A model generated the notes under the pieces. That model saw only the letters and a program-made list of their open reading frames with translations, had not been told where the DNA came from and searched no databases. A program made the position numbers and the translations under genes. Positions 26,601-37,356 of a stretch of DNA of 64,000 bases are shown here, piece after piece (position 1 is the stretch's first letter; each line of letters begins with the position of its first letter). Origin of the DNA: Oopsacas minuta (taxonomy: Eukaryota; Porifera; Hexactinellida; Lyssacinosida; Leucopsacidae); assembly GCA_024704765.1 (NCBI GenBank), contig JAKMXF010000312.1, forward strand, positions 325,309 through 389,308, read 5' to 3'.

Positions 26601-27975
26601 GTAGGTTGAATTTGTTGTTGTATCTCTCCATGTTATTGTGTTGAGGTTGATTGAGGTATTTTCTTGATCACATAATAACTGTATGTCATTTTGGTCAATA
26701 CCTTTGATATAGTAGTAAGACATCCCAGCAGTTGCAACTAGATAAGTTAGACATTGTATTAGTAATTTTGAAAATTGAAGCTGCAGAATTATCAAGCAAT
26801 AGAATGGGAGTATTGTATTGTCAAAATTGAATCTTTTTTCAAATTTTAAGCGACAAAAATGGTGTAAAACTATTTATATTAGAAGAATTATATACCCAAA
26901 GTGCACATCTAGACCCAAAACTACATCCTTGTACCAATTTTCATTTAAATTGGACAACTAGATTTCCCAAGACAGCGCCTACGGAGATTTTTGGATTATC
27001 ACTTCTGGTATTAATAACATACCTGTAGTAACCATAGGATTAAATACAGCTACTGTGTAAGTTACATTCCTCACTTTACAGGTATAATACCCCTGTTGTG
27101 ACGTCATTATTTCGATGCTACTTATTCCTGTAGTTGTATTCCATAATGATGTAGTTTCGTTTTCTGTTGCATCTTGATTGGGTTGGTATGTCCATTGTAT
27201 TTGCTGAGAAGTGTCATTTGTAGCGCATACAAGTGTTGTATTAGTGTGGAATATGTTGTTATCAGATAGTATAATGTATTCAGCAGATGCTGTTTGTTCA
27301 GCTAGTCTTGTTCCTAATGTGGAAATAGTGAATATTTGTAGTAATTAACATACGTGTAGCATTTTAATGGTGATTTCTCGACATATATGAATTTCACCTT
27401 TATCCATGGTTCAAAAGTTAAAAATGACTTACAGACTAGCTGTGCTAATACAATTGCATTGCCCAATATACGTACACCAATTATTTGTGTAACTTTAATA
27501 GGAATTTCGCGAAATGATCATCCATATAATTCCGTGGATACTCTTATTTGAAAGCTAACTCACCAACAACAGAGATACTTATCTGTATCGCTAACACATC
27601 ACTTCCATTCTTAGAAACATAGAACCTGTACAGCCCACCGTGATTAGCTGCGAATACTGGAATTGCAAATGTACTATCTGTAATATTGGTATTATCTGGA
27701 GCTTGCCATTTCCCTGTGACGTTAGTTTCTAAAGTAACATTAAGTGTTAATACTGTAATATCAGCTGTGTTAACTTCAGGCGGGAGAAGAGCATGAGTCT
27801 CAATCGTAGTGTGAGATAGAGTAATAACTGGTGACCCTATAAGGAAATAATAGATATTAAATATGTCTATTTGTAAGTGTTTGCTATAGTTACCTTCTGC
27901 AGTTGACTGATGTATTAAAACTGCGAACAAAACAAGCAAATATCCACAAAAATGGTGCATAATCAATGAACGCAT
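20652..27975 (-). CDS. Gene C: receptor-type tyrosine phosphatase with ten Ig-like domains
   Basis: Thirteen exons, 1,754 residues: 27975-27894 (signal peptide; a second in-frame ATG is at 27960), 27836-27564, 27313-27023, 26737-26504, 26449-26165, 26103-25804, 25684-25436, 25231-24947, 24733-24428, 24374-24090, 23951-23646, 23411-21109 and 20717-20652. The Ig-like exons run alpha, beta, gamma three times, then a divergent alpha next to FN3. FN3, a membrane segment (two hydrophobic runs around LLLTLGILMVLLTLLIW) and two phosphatase domains share one 2.3-kb exon. Phosphatase 1 has HCSAGVGRTG (Cys about 1396) and WPDHDVP. Phosphatase 2 has HCIDGIGKSG (Cys about 1687), lysine for arginine, and no WPD. 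The 22-codon last exon supplies the C-terminus. It is divergent from gene D, 807 bases away. Many N-linked glycosylation sequons are present. The 449-base intron 27314-27563, with neighbouring introns up to about 390 bases, holds nothing else recognised. Confidence 0.88.
23446..23594. mobile_element. MITE copy, AACCTCC family (gene C intron before FN3 exon)
   Basis: Left end TACTGTGTACCGTACAAAACGGG, internal GGACGCCGAAAATGCT block and right end AGAGGTTACATTGTA. It sits in the intron directly upstream of the FN3/phosphatase exon, the same position as the copy in gene B. Confidence 0.65.
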
Positions 27976-28782
27976 TATATTATTAACTCAATAACAAATG
28001 TAATACAGTTTTTATACCTTGCCTAATTCCAATGTAATTTGAGTTCAAGTCATTGTATCTTCTGCATACCATACACCCTTGGTATATGTTGAATGATATC
28101 TGGTTTACAGAGGTATATCATATTGCAGTGTTATTTGCTATTGAGTATATTAGAGGGTGGATATGCGTAGTATTGTATGTGGATTAGGGTTGAACGGTGG
28201 TATTAGTGCTAAGGTTGGAATTCCAAGGGTATTTATTGGTTGCTAATTAGGAAATCAAGCTATTAAATAGGGTGGCTTGTATTATATGGGAAGTTTTCTG
28301 ATGTAATTTCTAGCTATTGCGACAATTTTAGATTTTTTCCGATTTTTTCCATAATCTTAACGAGACTTTGAACTTGAATTTCTACTCATTTTATCGCCAT
28401 TAGATTACACCAAAATATAGCCGAATTTTCTCCATAATTTGTAGAGGAAATTTCCCATTAATAATAACAGGCAATTGTGTAATACATTACTCATATACTG
28501 ATTTCAAATAAGCTGTGGGAGTTCTAACAGTCTCAACACAATTAATCTCAAATTAAATTCTCCGTTTTATGCATACAAATGTATTGGAGAGATTATTAAG
28601 TAATTTGACTGAGGTTTGCTGTGCTACCAGTTTATGGAAAAATTAACTTTAGAGATATATTCTTACATTTATCTATGTTGTAGGCAGTCAAAGAGTTAAA
28701 TTACTCAAATTACTATTTAATAATAGAATACTTGTGTATTGGAGAAGTTCTGTTTGGAAAGATATTATTTTATGATGAAGGA
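27976..28782. promoter_or_regulatory. Divergent intergenic region between genes C and D
   Basis: These 807 bases separate the start codons of two oppositely oriented receptor genes, so they must contain both 5' regions. The sequence is AT-rich with no gene. I cannot identify individual promoter elements with confidence; the role rests on the gene arrangement. Confidence 0.5.
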
Positions 28783-31700
28783 ATGAGAACAGAATATTTA
28801 TTTATTTTGATAGTATTTGTGCTGCAGATATTGTCAGTTATTGGACAAGGTAATTAATATATGTGAATTTATTGGGTATTGCTTATAAGAACACTGGTTA
28901 TCTAATATAGGAACCATCCTCTTGAAAACGGTTATGAGAACATATATTGCTACTCCTAAGGGTGTTCTTATAAGCAATAACCATTGTGTATACTATTAGC
29001 AGTTAAATCCGTACTCATTTTGCTGAGTACACAAGTATAAATCGAAAATTCCTTATTTATAATATATAGAAGGGAGGTTATTTAATTATTTTCGTAAGAG
29101 TTTTGATGGGATTTATGATTTCTTAATTTTCTAGACACTCAAATAACAATATCAACCACAACCACCCCTTACACAAACTTACCTCCTGAAAGCAACACTG
29201 CAGAAATTCTTATACTATCTCTGAATGTTACTTTAGAAGCTAATATAACAGGGATGTGGGAGAGACCTGGCAAAACATATAGTCACGATAAATCAATCAA
29301 TTTTGATGTTTTCACTGTCGACTTAGCTGGTTCGTACAAATTTTATGCTGATGGAATCAGGACTGTATCGATACAGATTGACATTTCTGCTACAGGTAAA
29401 TATTGTATATATTACGTCTGTAGGTAAGCACTTCAGTAAATATTGTGGAATCCGCCTATTAGCAACCGTTTTCATCGACATGGCCATAAAGTGATGGTTT
29501 GTATGGTAATTTGTGTGTATAATAGCCTAATTGTTTAATAATAGAACAGAACTCACAGGAAAAGTATTGGCTATACAACTAGATATATCTGTCGATCACG
29601 GTTGAAGATTTATGATCGTAATGAAGAGAAACACAAATAAGTTATTACTTCGTTTTCTGTATTTCCGACAATTTCGATATTTTCACACCTTGATGACGTC
29701 ATAAAATCACACATTTTGCAGACTGTATTCGGTTGAACTAATGTATATTGAAAAAAGTTTTGATATACAACATTTCCTCCAGGTAGTAACTTTGCTGAAA
29801 TGACGTCATCTGGAGTATACACAATATTATCTGATAACAATGTGTTCTATAATGACAGAACACTAGTATGTGCGACTAGTGACACTAGTACAGAGCCAGA
29901 ATGGAGTCGAAATGGAGCAGTGATCACTGGAACCTGGGATGATGTAACAGGAATAAGTACACTAGACATAACTATATCACAACAAGGATATTATACATGT
30001 ACTCCTGTATCAGGGACAAGTTATACTGTAGCTATATTCAATCCTGATATTACTATAAGTGAGTTGTATTAAAGATGAATCTTTTTAGCATTTGGAAATT
30101 GTCAATGTTGTTCTTACTTTCTTTATAATATACACTTTCTTGTGTTTAGTTGCACAAGGCGGAGTTACTTACTATTACACTAAAGATATAGATCCCTCTA
30201 ATATACAGCTCTTGTGTACTACAACTGATCTTACTAAGGCATTGGAGAGTATAGATTGGACTATTCCTGGGCAAACTAATAGAAATCCTGTTCTTCTCGA
30301 AGAACTCCCAAATTCCATCACTCAATTGAACTGTTCTGCAGGGCTAGTAACTGCCAAACTTAGAATACAAGGTAAATTGGCATATGTTACTGGTCCTGAT
30401 TTTCTATATAGCATAAGCGTAAGATCCAATTCACAACTCCTACCCATCCAAAGAGAGGCTATTCATATGTATTTATAGATATAGGTAGGCCACTTCCTAG
30501 GGGGCCCAAAGCATCATTTCTCCATTTTCTGCCTATTATAGAAAATGCTATACATAGATCACTGACTCAATTTACCGATACCTACTTATTTCTCTATCCC
30601 ATTAGGACCGCCTGTAATAACACTATCCACTACGCCAGATATAACATATTCTATGTTACCTACTGCATCAGAGGCTAATAATGCTGATATCATGGCCTTG
30701 TCTAAGAATGTTACGCTGGGAATTAACCTCGTAGGAGAATGGAAATTTCCTAACGGTTCTAGGAGCCAATCCAACCCTTTAGTATTAGAATTATTTACAG
30801 CTAATCTAGCTGGAGTATATGAATTCTATATAACAGATTGGAATGGTGTAGATATACTAGCAATACAGATAACATTATCTGCTATGCGTGAGTGTGTTCT
30901 ATGTGATATTTAACTGTAGAAGGATCCAATGTATTTATATGTTTATCTTGTATAGCTTATTTTGCGGAGTTGTCACAGGGAGAATACACACTATTATCTG
31001 GTAACAATGTGTTCTATCATGACACGACGCTAGTATGTGGGAGTAGTGACACTAGTACAAAGCCAGAATGGCGTCGAGATAGAGAAGTGATCACTGGAAT
31101 CTGGGATCCTATAACGGGAATAAGTACACTAGACATTACTACATCACAACAAGGATATTATACATGTACTCCTGCATCAGGGACAAGTTATACTGTAGCT
31201 ATATTCAATCCTGATATTACTATAAGTGAGTTGTAATTCATATTATATATTATAAAGTGAATTTTGTAGATAGTGTTGTTGTTACCATTTTTATCATGTA
31301 TCTGTTCTAATGTTTAGTTGCAAAAGACGAAGGAATTTACTTTTATACTCAAGATGTAGATCCGATAGATATACAGCTATTGTGTACTACAACTGACTTC
31401 TCTATAGCACTGAACAATATAAAATGGATGAATGGTGGAACAATGTATAATAATCCTGCTATTCTTAATGATATCCAAAATACATTCACTACATTGACTT
31501 GCAATACAGGAAATATACAAGTAAACCTGATGTTACAAGGTAACTACAATTATACACAAGTCTGTCTATCATTATTACTTATATGAGTTATATCGTAATT
31601 TACTACTTAAATATGATACTTTCCATTAGGACCTCCAATTCTCACGGTAAGTTATCCAAGTTTGACTACTCCCTACTCAACATCTGTCAGCAGCACATAT

Positions 31701-34700
31701 AGCATCACAATCTTAACACAGGACGTTACTATAACTAGTAACCTGATGGGAACATGGCAATCAGTTGTCAGTTCTCCTGCAAGTAACATAGCTATCCAAG
31801 TTGGAACATTTACTAAAGACAAGGCTGGTTTATACAGTGTATATGTTACACCTTGGGATGGAACATCTGATATACCCGCTATACAATTGGATATTTCCGC
31901 AATAGGTAGAGTTGATATGTTTGGAATTATTCTCAAATCTGTGCACTTTTCCATACAAATGCCTCCCTAATTAACGTAGTATACTGTGTGTTCATATTTT
32001 CTTCTCTTTAGGTAATAACTTCGCTGAAATGACGTCATCTGGAGTATACAACTTCCTTACTGGGTTTGAAGTGTTCTATGTTGATACTACATTAATTTGT
32101 GCTACAAGTGATTCAACTGAACCTCAATGGAGTTATATAGGAATTCCAAGTGGTAACAATACACCATCAGGCGTATGGAATTCTGATACAGGGCTAAGTA
32201 CATTGAATATACAAACAACAGCACAAGGATATTATAAATGTAATAAAGGAGCACTCTTCTCGGCATCTATATTTGATCCTAGTATTACAACTGGTAAGAT
32301 AGAAATAGAAATGTGTATTTCTATAATGAATATTTGAACATATTCATGTGTATTTAGTTGTGAAGCAAGGAGAAGTATACACATACTCATATACTAAGGG
32401 AGTAGATTCTTCAGATATACAACTGTTTTGTACAACTAGTATTAACAGAGCATTCCCTAACATGAAATGGGGTTCATTTGGGAATCCTGTAATTCTCAAT
32501 AATGTACCAAACCAAGAGTTTGATACATTTGATTGTACATTTGGACCCATTGGCATACTAAGTATCGATCTATTAGTACAAGGTGAGTACATTTATACGT
32601 AATTTCCTTCCAATACACTTTGAATGCATTATTCCAAAATTTATTTCAATAGGACCACCTGTAATAACACTATCCACTGCACCAGATACAACATATTCTA
32701 TGTTACCTACTGCATCAGATAACAATAGGGCAAATATACCAGTGTTATCTGAGAATGTTATGCTGCAAACTAATCTCTTAGGAAGATGGCTAAAACCTGA
32801 TGGATCTTCTACTGATGGAAACTTTATAGAATTCATACTATTCACTGTAGATCTTGTTGGTATTTATCAGTTTAATGTAACAAATTGGGAAAACCAGGAA
32901 GAAAAGGCAATACTGATCAATATTTCTGCAGTTGGTAAGATATATTTATATACAGTTGAACTCGGAAAACAAAATTAGCATATACTAACCGATGGATGTC
33001 TTATCCGAATATTATTCCTATACAATTCATACAATATTTGATAATCCGCTTTGGAGAAAAGTACGTACAAATCGAGTTCTAGTGTATTTCCTTATATTAT
33101 AGGTACCAACATTGGAATGGATTCAAATTCCACTATTACAACAATTTATATGGTATATTCTAGGTACTGCATTTATAACCATGACACAAAACGACTCTCA
33201 GATTATTTATCAAGAACTGAATAATAATTCAATAATAAATATGACAGGGAATGCATCCTTAGCTTGTGCTACGTCACATATACCAGCGGAGGAAAATGAT
33301 ATAGAATGGTTCTATCAAAAAACAAGCATAGCAGATCCGGGAGCAATAAGAGGGGATTATAATCTAACAATTGGGCTGAATGTATTGGTTACTGACCAAC
33401 CTGGATTTTACAGATGCGAAGTGTCAAACGAAAATCGTGAAAAGTTCATATATTTTGTAGGAATAGTGCCCACTTCTGATGATATTCAATCAAGTGAGTG
33501 ATTTACAAGCATTGATTGCATTTACAAATTGTGAAAATTAGGTCTGCACAGGATGTAATTTCAGTGTTTAAGCTACTATCATTGTATTTATCCTCATTTA
33601 GTTGGCAGAGATGATCTAGAGACTGCTAAAACAATTGATTATATCTTAGGAGAACCTCTAATGTTGTATTATTATGATGTAAATATACCTATAACCGCAA
33701 TTCGCTGGGGTGTTGAAGTTGGGTCAACTGAATTAGAAGAATTTCTGAATCCAGTAGATGTCAATGAGGTGTTTGCAAAGTTTGGAAGCGGTGCGTACAA
33801 GTTCCGTTGTTTCTATAGACAGAGTCCTATTACTAATGTTGGAAATATATCACTAAATATGAAAGGTAAAATTCAATGCATTTTCTATTACACGTGTCAT
33901 AACACACTAATTTTCAAATATTTCACTAGATAATGCTTCTTTGATGGTTGAGAGTGACGCAATATGACAATATTCAATGATAGTGGAAATAAAATTTTCC
34001 GATCCGGAAAGAATAGACATTGAGATTGTCTCTAAGAATGTGCTAATTTCCTGCAGTTTAAGTCCGTGTGGGACAAATTGAAAAAGATGGAAATCTTTTA
34101 ACTACTGAAGAGATAAATATAGTTTCATTGAGGATAGAGAATCAAGGATTATACTCATTGAGGAGAAATACTAGCGAAGGAGTTGAATATACTACTGCTG
34201 CCTTCAATCTAATTGTTACAGGTATTTGCCAATTGTTGCAAATTATCTATTGAATTAATGCGTTTGAAACTGCCTCAACAAAACATTATTGCGAATTTTA
34301 ATAATTCATTGCCTAAAATTTTGTGAATCTAACGTCGATATAACCATCCTATTTGCAAGTATACATAATATTGTGACACCTTATCATATTGTAGTCATCT
34401 ATGAATGTTCTATAAGTATAACTAATCTAATATATTATTTAGGCTATATAGAACAGAACATAATAAATCTGACCCCAAGGTATATAAATGATACTTCTAT
34501 CCAAATATCATGGCAATTACTAATATCCTTACCTGACAACGCAGAGGAAACATTCACCGTTACATATCAAACACTAAATGGCGTAATACAAACAGCTGGA
34601 ATAACAACAGAACTAAACTATAACTTAACTGATCTCATCCCCGGTCAAACCTATACAATTTGGGTTGAATTGTCGTATACATACACTTTTATGTCGCCAA

Positions 34701-37071
34701 AACTTTCAATTGAAGTTACCATCCCCGCACTGGATTTCCCACTGATATATGTCGTAATTGTTGTCATTTTAATCGTGATAATTGTATTACTGGCTATTAC
34801 AGCTGTATTAATCATCCTCTTAATTTGGAAACTTCGGAAGAGGAAAGTGAAAAAGTTTGAAGTACTTGAGACAGAGGAAATTCCACCTGAACCGAGTACT
34901 AAGCCAAGCAAAGACTTTGGCTACTCCCCAGTGCCAATTGATAATCTTGCGTACAATCCAGAATTGACCGAGTCAATGGGTGTAAAGTCAAAGTTTAAGG
35001 AATCAGCAAGGAATAGTGGGAATTATCAAAATTTGAAGGAAGTTATGGACCCTAGGATGGAGCCTATAGCTTTACATTTGTTTAAAAAGGCAATTGATAT
35101 GCTTTGGAAAGATGAAACTACACTTGAAAATGAATACAAGAGTTTAGGTGGTGAAACACTACTTTACGAATGTGGGTATGCTCAATTAGATCAAAACCGA
35201 ATCAAGAATAAATATAAATTCATTTATCCATATGATAAATCACGTGTTGTGCTGAAGAAACTTGGGAAAGCAATGCACACAGATTATATCAATGCAAGCA
35301 ATATACCAGGAGTATATGTTAAAGAGAATTTTATAGCGGCACAAGGCCCGAAGGAAAATACTATTAAGGACTTTTGGAGAATGGTCTTTGAGCTGAAAAT
35401 TGTGAATATTGTTATGGTTACTAATTGTGTTGAAGGTGGTAAGCAGAAGTGCGAAGAATATTTCCCAACAAAAGAAGGACAAATTAGTGAATTTCCTCCT
35501 TTCAAAGTTCGTATTACAAATGCGGTACAGTCCAGAGGTCATATCACAAGGATAATTAGTATTGAAAGGGGAAATGAAAAGTTTCAAGTCAAACACTTCC
35601 ATTTCACAGCCTGGCCAGACCATGATGTACCATCTCTACATCACGAATTGCTACAGTTCATTGGCTATGTACATGAGAATATTACTCAAAGCGACGCGCC
35701 AATACTTGTACACTGTTCAGCTGGTGTGGGTCGTACAGGGACGTTTATTACTCTATTCAATCTGAGGGCTAATATATTGAAACAACAGCCTATTAGTGTT
35801 TACCATTTAGTGCACGAAATGAGGGAACATCGTCCTCACATGGTGCAAACCTTTCGGCAATATAAATTCATTTATCTTGCTGTACTTGAATTGTTACAGG
35901 AAAAGACTGCGGTATCTGCCGAGGAATTTCTGAGTACTTATCAGAATTATATGGAATCTGCGCGGATAGAAGAATCCGAATTTGCAAAACAGTTTTCGGA
36001 GCTTAATTATCAATGCGATAAGTCTTTTGTATATTCCTCAGATAAGGGCGAAGAGAACGCCGATAAAAACCCCGTGAAAGATATCCTACCGTACGACATT
36101 AACCGCGTTATGATCTATTCTCCATTTTTCACCTGCAACTATATAAATGCTACCAATCATAACGATTTTTTCATAACCACTCAACATCCCTGTGAAAATA
36201 CTCTACGGGACTTCATGCAAATGATATATGAGACTAATGCTGGGCTTGTGGTCATGCTTACAACATCAAAAGAGAAGAGTAAGATATTAGGGAATTTATC
36301 AGAACGTAAGGCTTATTGGCCACATAAGGATGATACCTTGGAAGTACCACCCTTCCAAGTTCAAGTAGTGAATGCTGAGAAGACAACAGCAATGATAAAA
36401 CAGAAAATATCACTGAAGAATGTAAAGGAGAACTCAGAACATGAATTCCTACAAGTAATTTCTGCAACTTGGAATGAGAAAGGTGAACCTATCGATTATC
36501 AATGCATTATTAATGTAGTTCGCTTTATCACAGTTCAAAGACAAAAATATCCACATTCGCCGATTATAATACACTGTGTGGATAGCATTGGGAAAACTGG
36601 TGTTGTGTTAACTGTATATGAATGTATTAAAGAGATGCAAGAGACTGGAGAAATTGATATTTTCCATACAGTTAAGCGACTGAGAAGAGAGAGAATGAAA
36701 TGTATACCACATTTGGTAAGTTGACTTTCTCATAGAATCGAATTTATTACTGTGCCGTGGATGGCTTTATATGTTACCATATACTTACAGTGGATTCCGG
36801 TTATAAGAACACCAGATATAAGAACATACCGGTTATTGGAAGTAAGAACACACATTGCTACTCCCAAGGAGGTTCTTATAACCTGTATTCACTCTCCCGT
36901 TAACACCTTTAGAGATTAAAACACCGAATTCGGCGTATATACTCGTAGTAACCTCTCTAGTTGTGCAACTGACAACATAAATTTTTACATGTACATTTTC
37001 ACACCTTCTCTATCTTTTAGTCTCAATTCCAAGCATGTTTTACGCTAATGAAGCAATACCTCGATTATTAA
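28783..37071 (+). CDS. Gene D: receptor-type tyrosine phosphatase with thirteen Ig-like exons
   Basis: Sixteen exons, about 1,913 residues: 28783-28849 (signal peptide), 29135-29395, 29783-30058, 30150-30371, 30606-30887, 30956-31225, 31318-31539, 31630-31905, 32012-32293, 32358-32582, 32653-32934, 33164-33493, 33602-33865, 34063-34221, 34443-36715 and 37021-37071. Ig-like exons run alpha, beta, gamma four times plus a final alpha cut to 53 codons by decay of its 5' half. FN3, a long membrane helix (about residues 1230-1260), phosphatase 1 (HCSAGVGRTG, Cys about 1564; WPDHDVP) and phosphatase 2 (HCVDSIGKTG, Cys about 1851; lysine for arginine) follow in one exon. A 17-codon last exon ends in QYLDY. 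Introns hold inverted-repeat elements at 28875 and 36786 and an Ig relic at 29558. The protein is a predicted surface receptor with one active phosphatase domain; the ligand is unknown. Confidence 0.87.
28875..28982. mobile_element. MITE copy, TTATAAGAACAC family (gene D intron 1)
   Basis: A 108-base element bounded by inverted repeats GGTATTGCTTATAAGAACAC and its near-complement, with the internal ATTGCTACTCC block shared with the copy at 36786. Non-coding. Confidence 0.7.
29558..29602 (+). pseudogene. Relic of an Ig-alpha exon 3' end in gene D intron 2
   Basis: A short in-frame stretch reads GKVLAIQLDISV before a stop. This matches the conserved last strand of Ig-alpha exons (compare AIQLDISAIG at the end of 31630-31905). 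No splice-competent exon surrounds it. It looks like the remains of a lost alpha exon, and the intron (29396-29782, 387 bases) is long for this gene. The length is too short for certainty. Confidence 0.4.
33930..34062 (+). pseudogene. Decayed 5' half of the last Ig-alpha exon of gene D
   Basis: An acceptor at 33929 would start an exon homologous to 23951-23646 of gene C, and CSLSPC at about 34048-34065 matches CSLITC there. However, an in-frame TGA follows within about 13 codons, and the frame before 34060 disagrees with the frame after it: 33930-34221 is 292 bases, not a multiple of three. A cryptic acceptor ending at 34062 restores the frame and phase. The first half of the domain therefore appears lost, unless this is a sequence error. 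Confidence 0.55.
36786..36892. mobile_element. MITE copy, TTATAAGAACAC family (gene D last intron)
   Basis: Inverted repeats around CCGGTTATAAGAACACC and GGTTCTTATAACCTG, with the internal ATTGCTACTCCCAAGG block shared with the copy at 28875. It lies in the intron before the 17-codon last exon. Confidence 0.65.
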
Positions 37072-37356
37072 CCAGAAGGAACTGTTGAAATAAGTCACCT
37101 AATATATGAATGCTCATTTCTTAATATTATTTTGATTGTCTCTCTGTATTATATTTAGTGTGTAATTCCAATGTATTAGCTATTTATGTGAAGTGTGATT
37201 TGTAAGCTATACTTGTGTGTAGTTAATTTTATTGGTTAATAGTTTCTAATATATATCGTTTGCTAATGAATTACATATGTAGATTGAATTCTTGTAAAAT
37301 GACGGTATAATATTTCGCGAGTTTTCGATACATAAAGTTCTGGGAATTGCAACAGA

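Noticed and set aside
33101..33163. An upstream acceptor giving an alternative start (GTNIG) to the beta exon of gene D
   Set aside because: That frame reaches a stop soon after 33200. The acceptor at 33163 gives an open exon of 330 bases with correct phase, though the match to gene C's GTNIG start suggests a relic.
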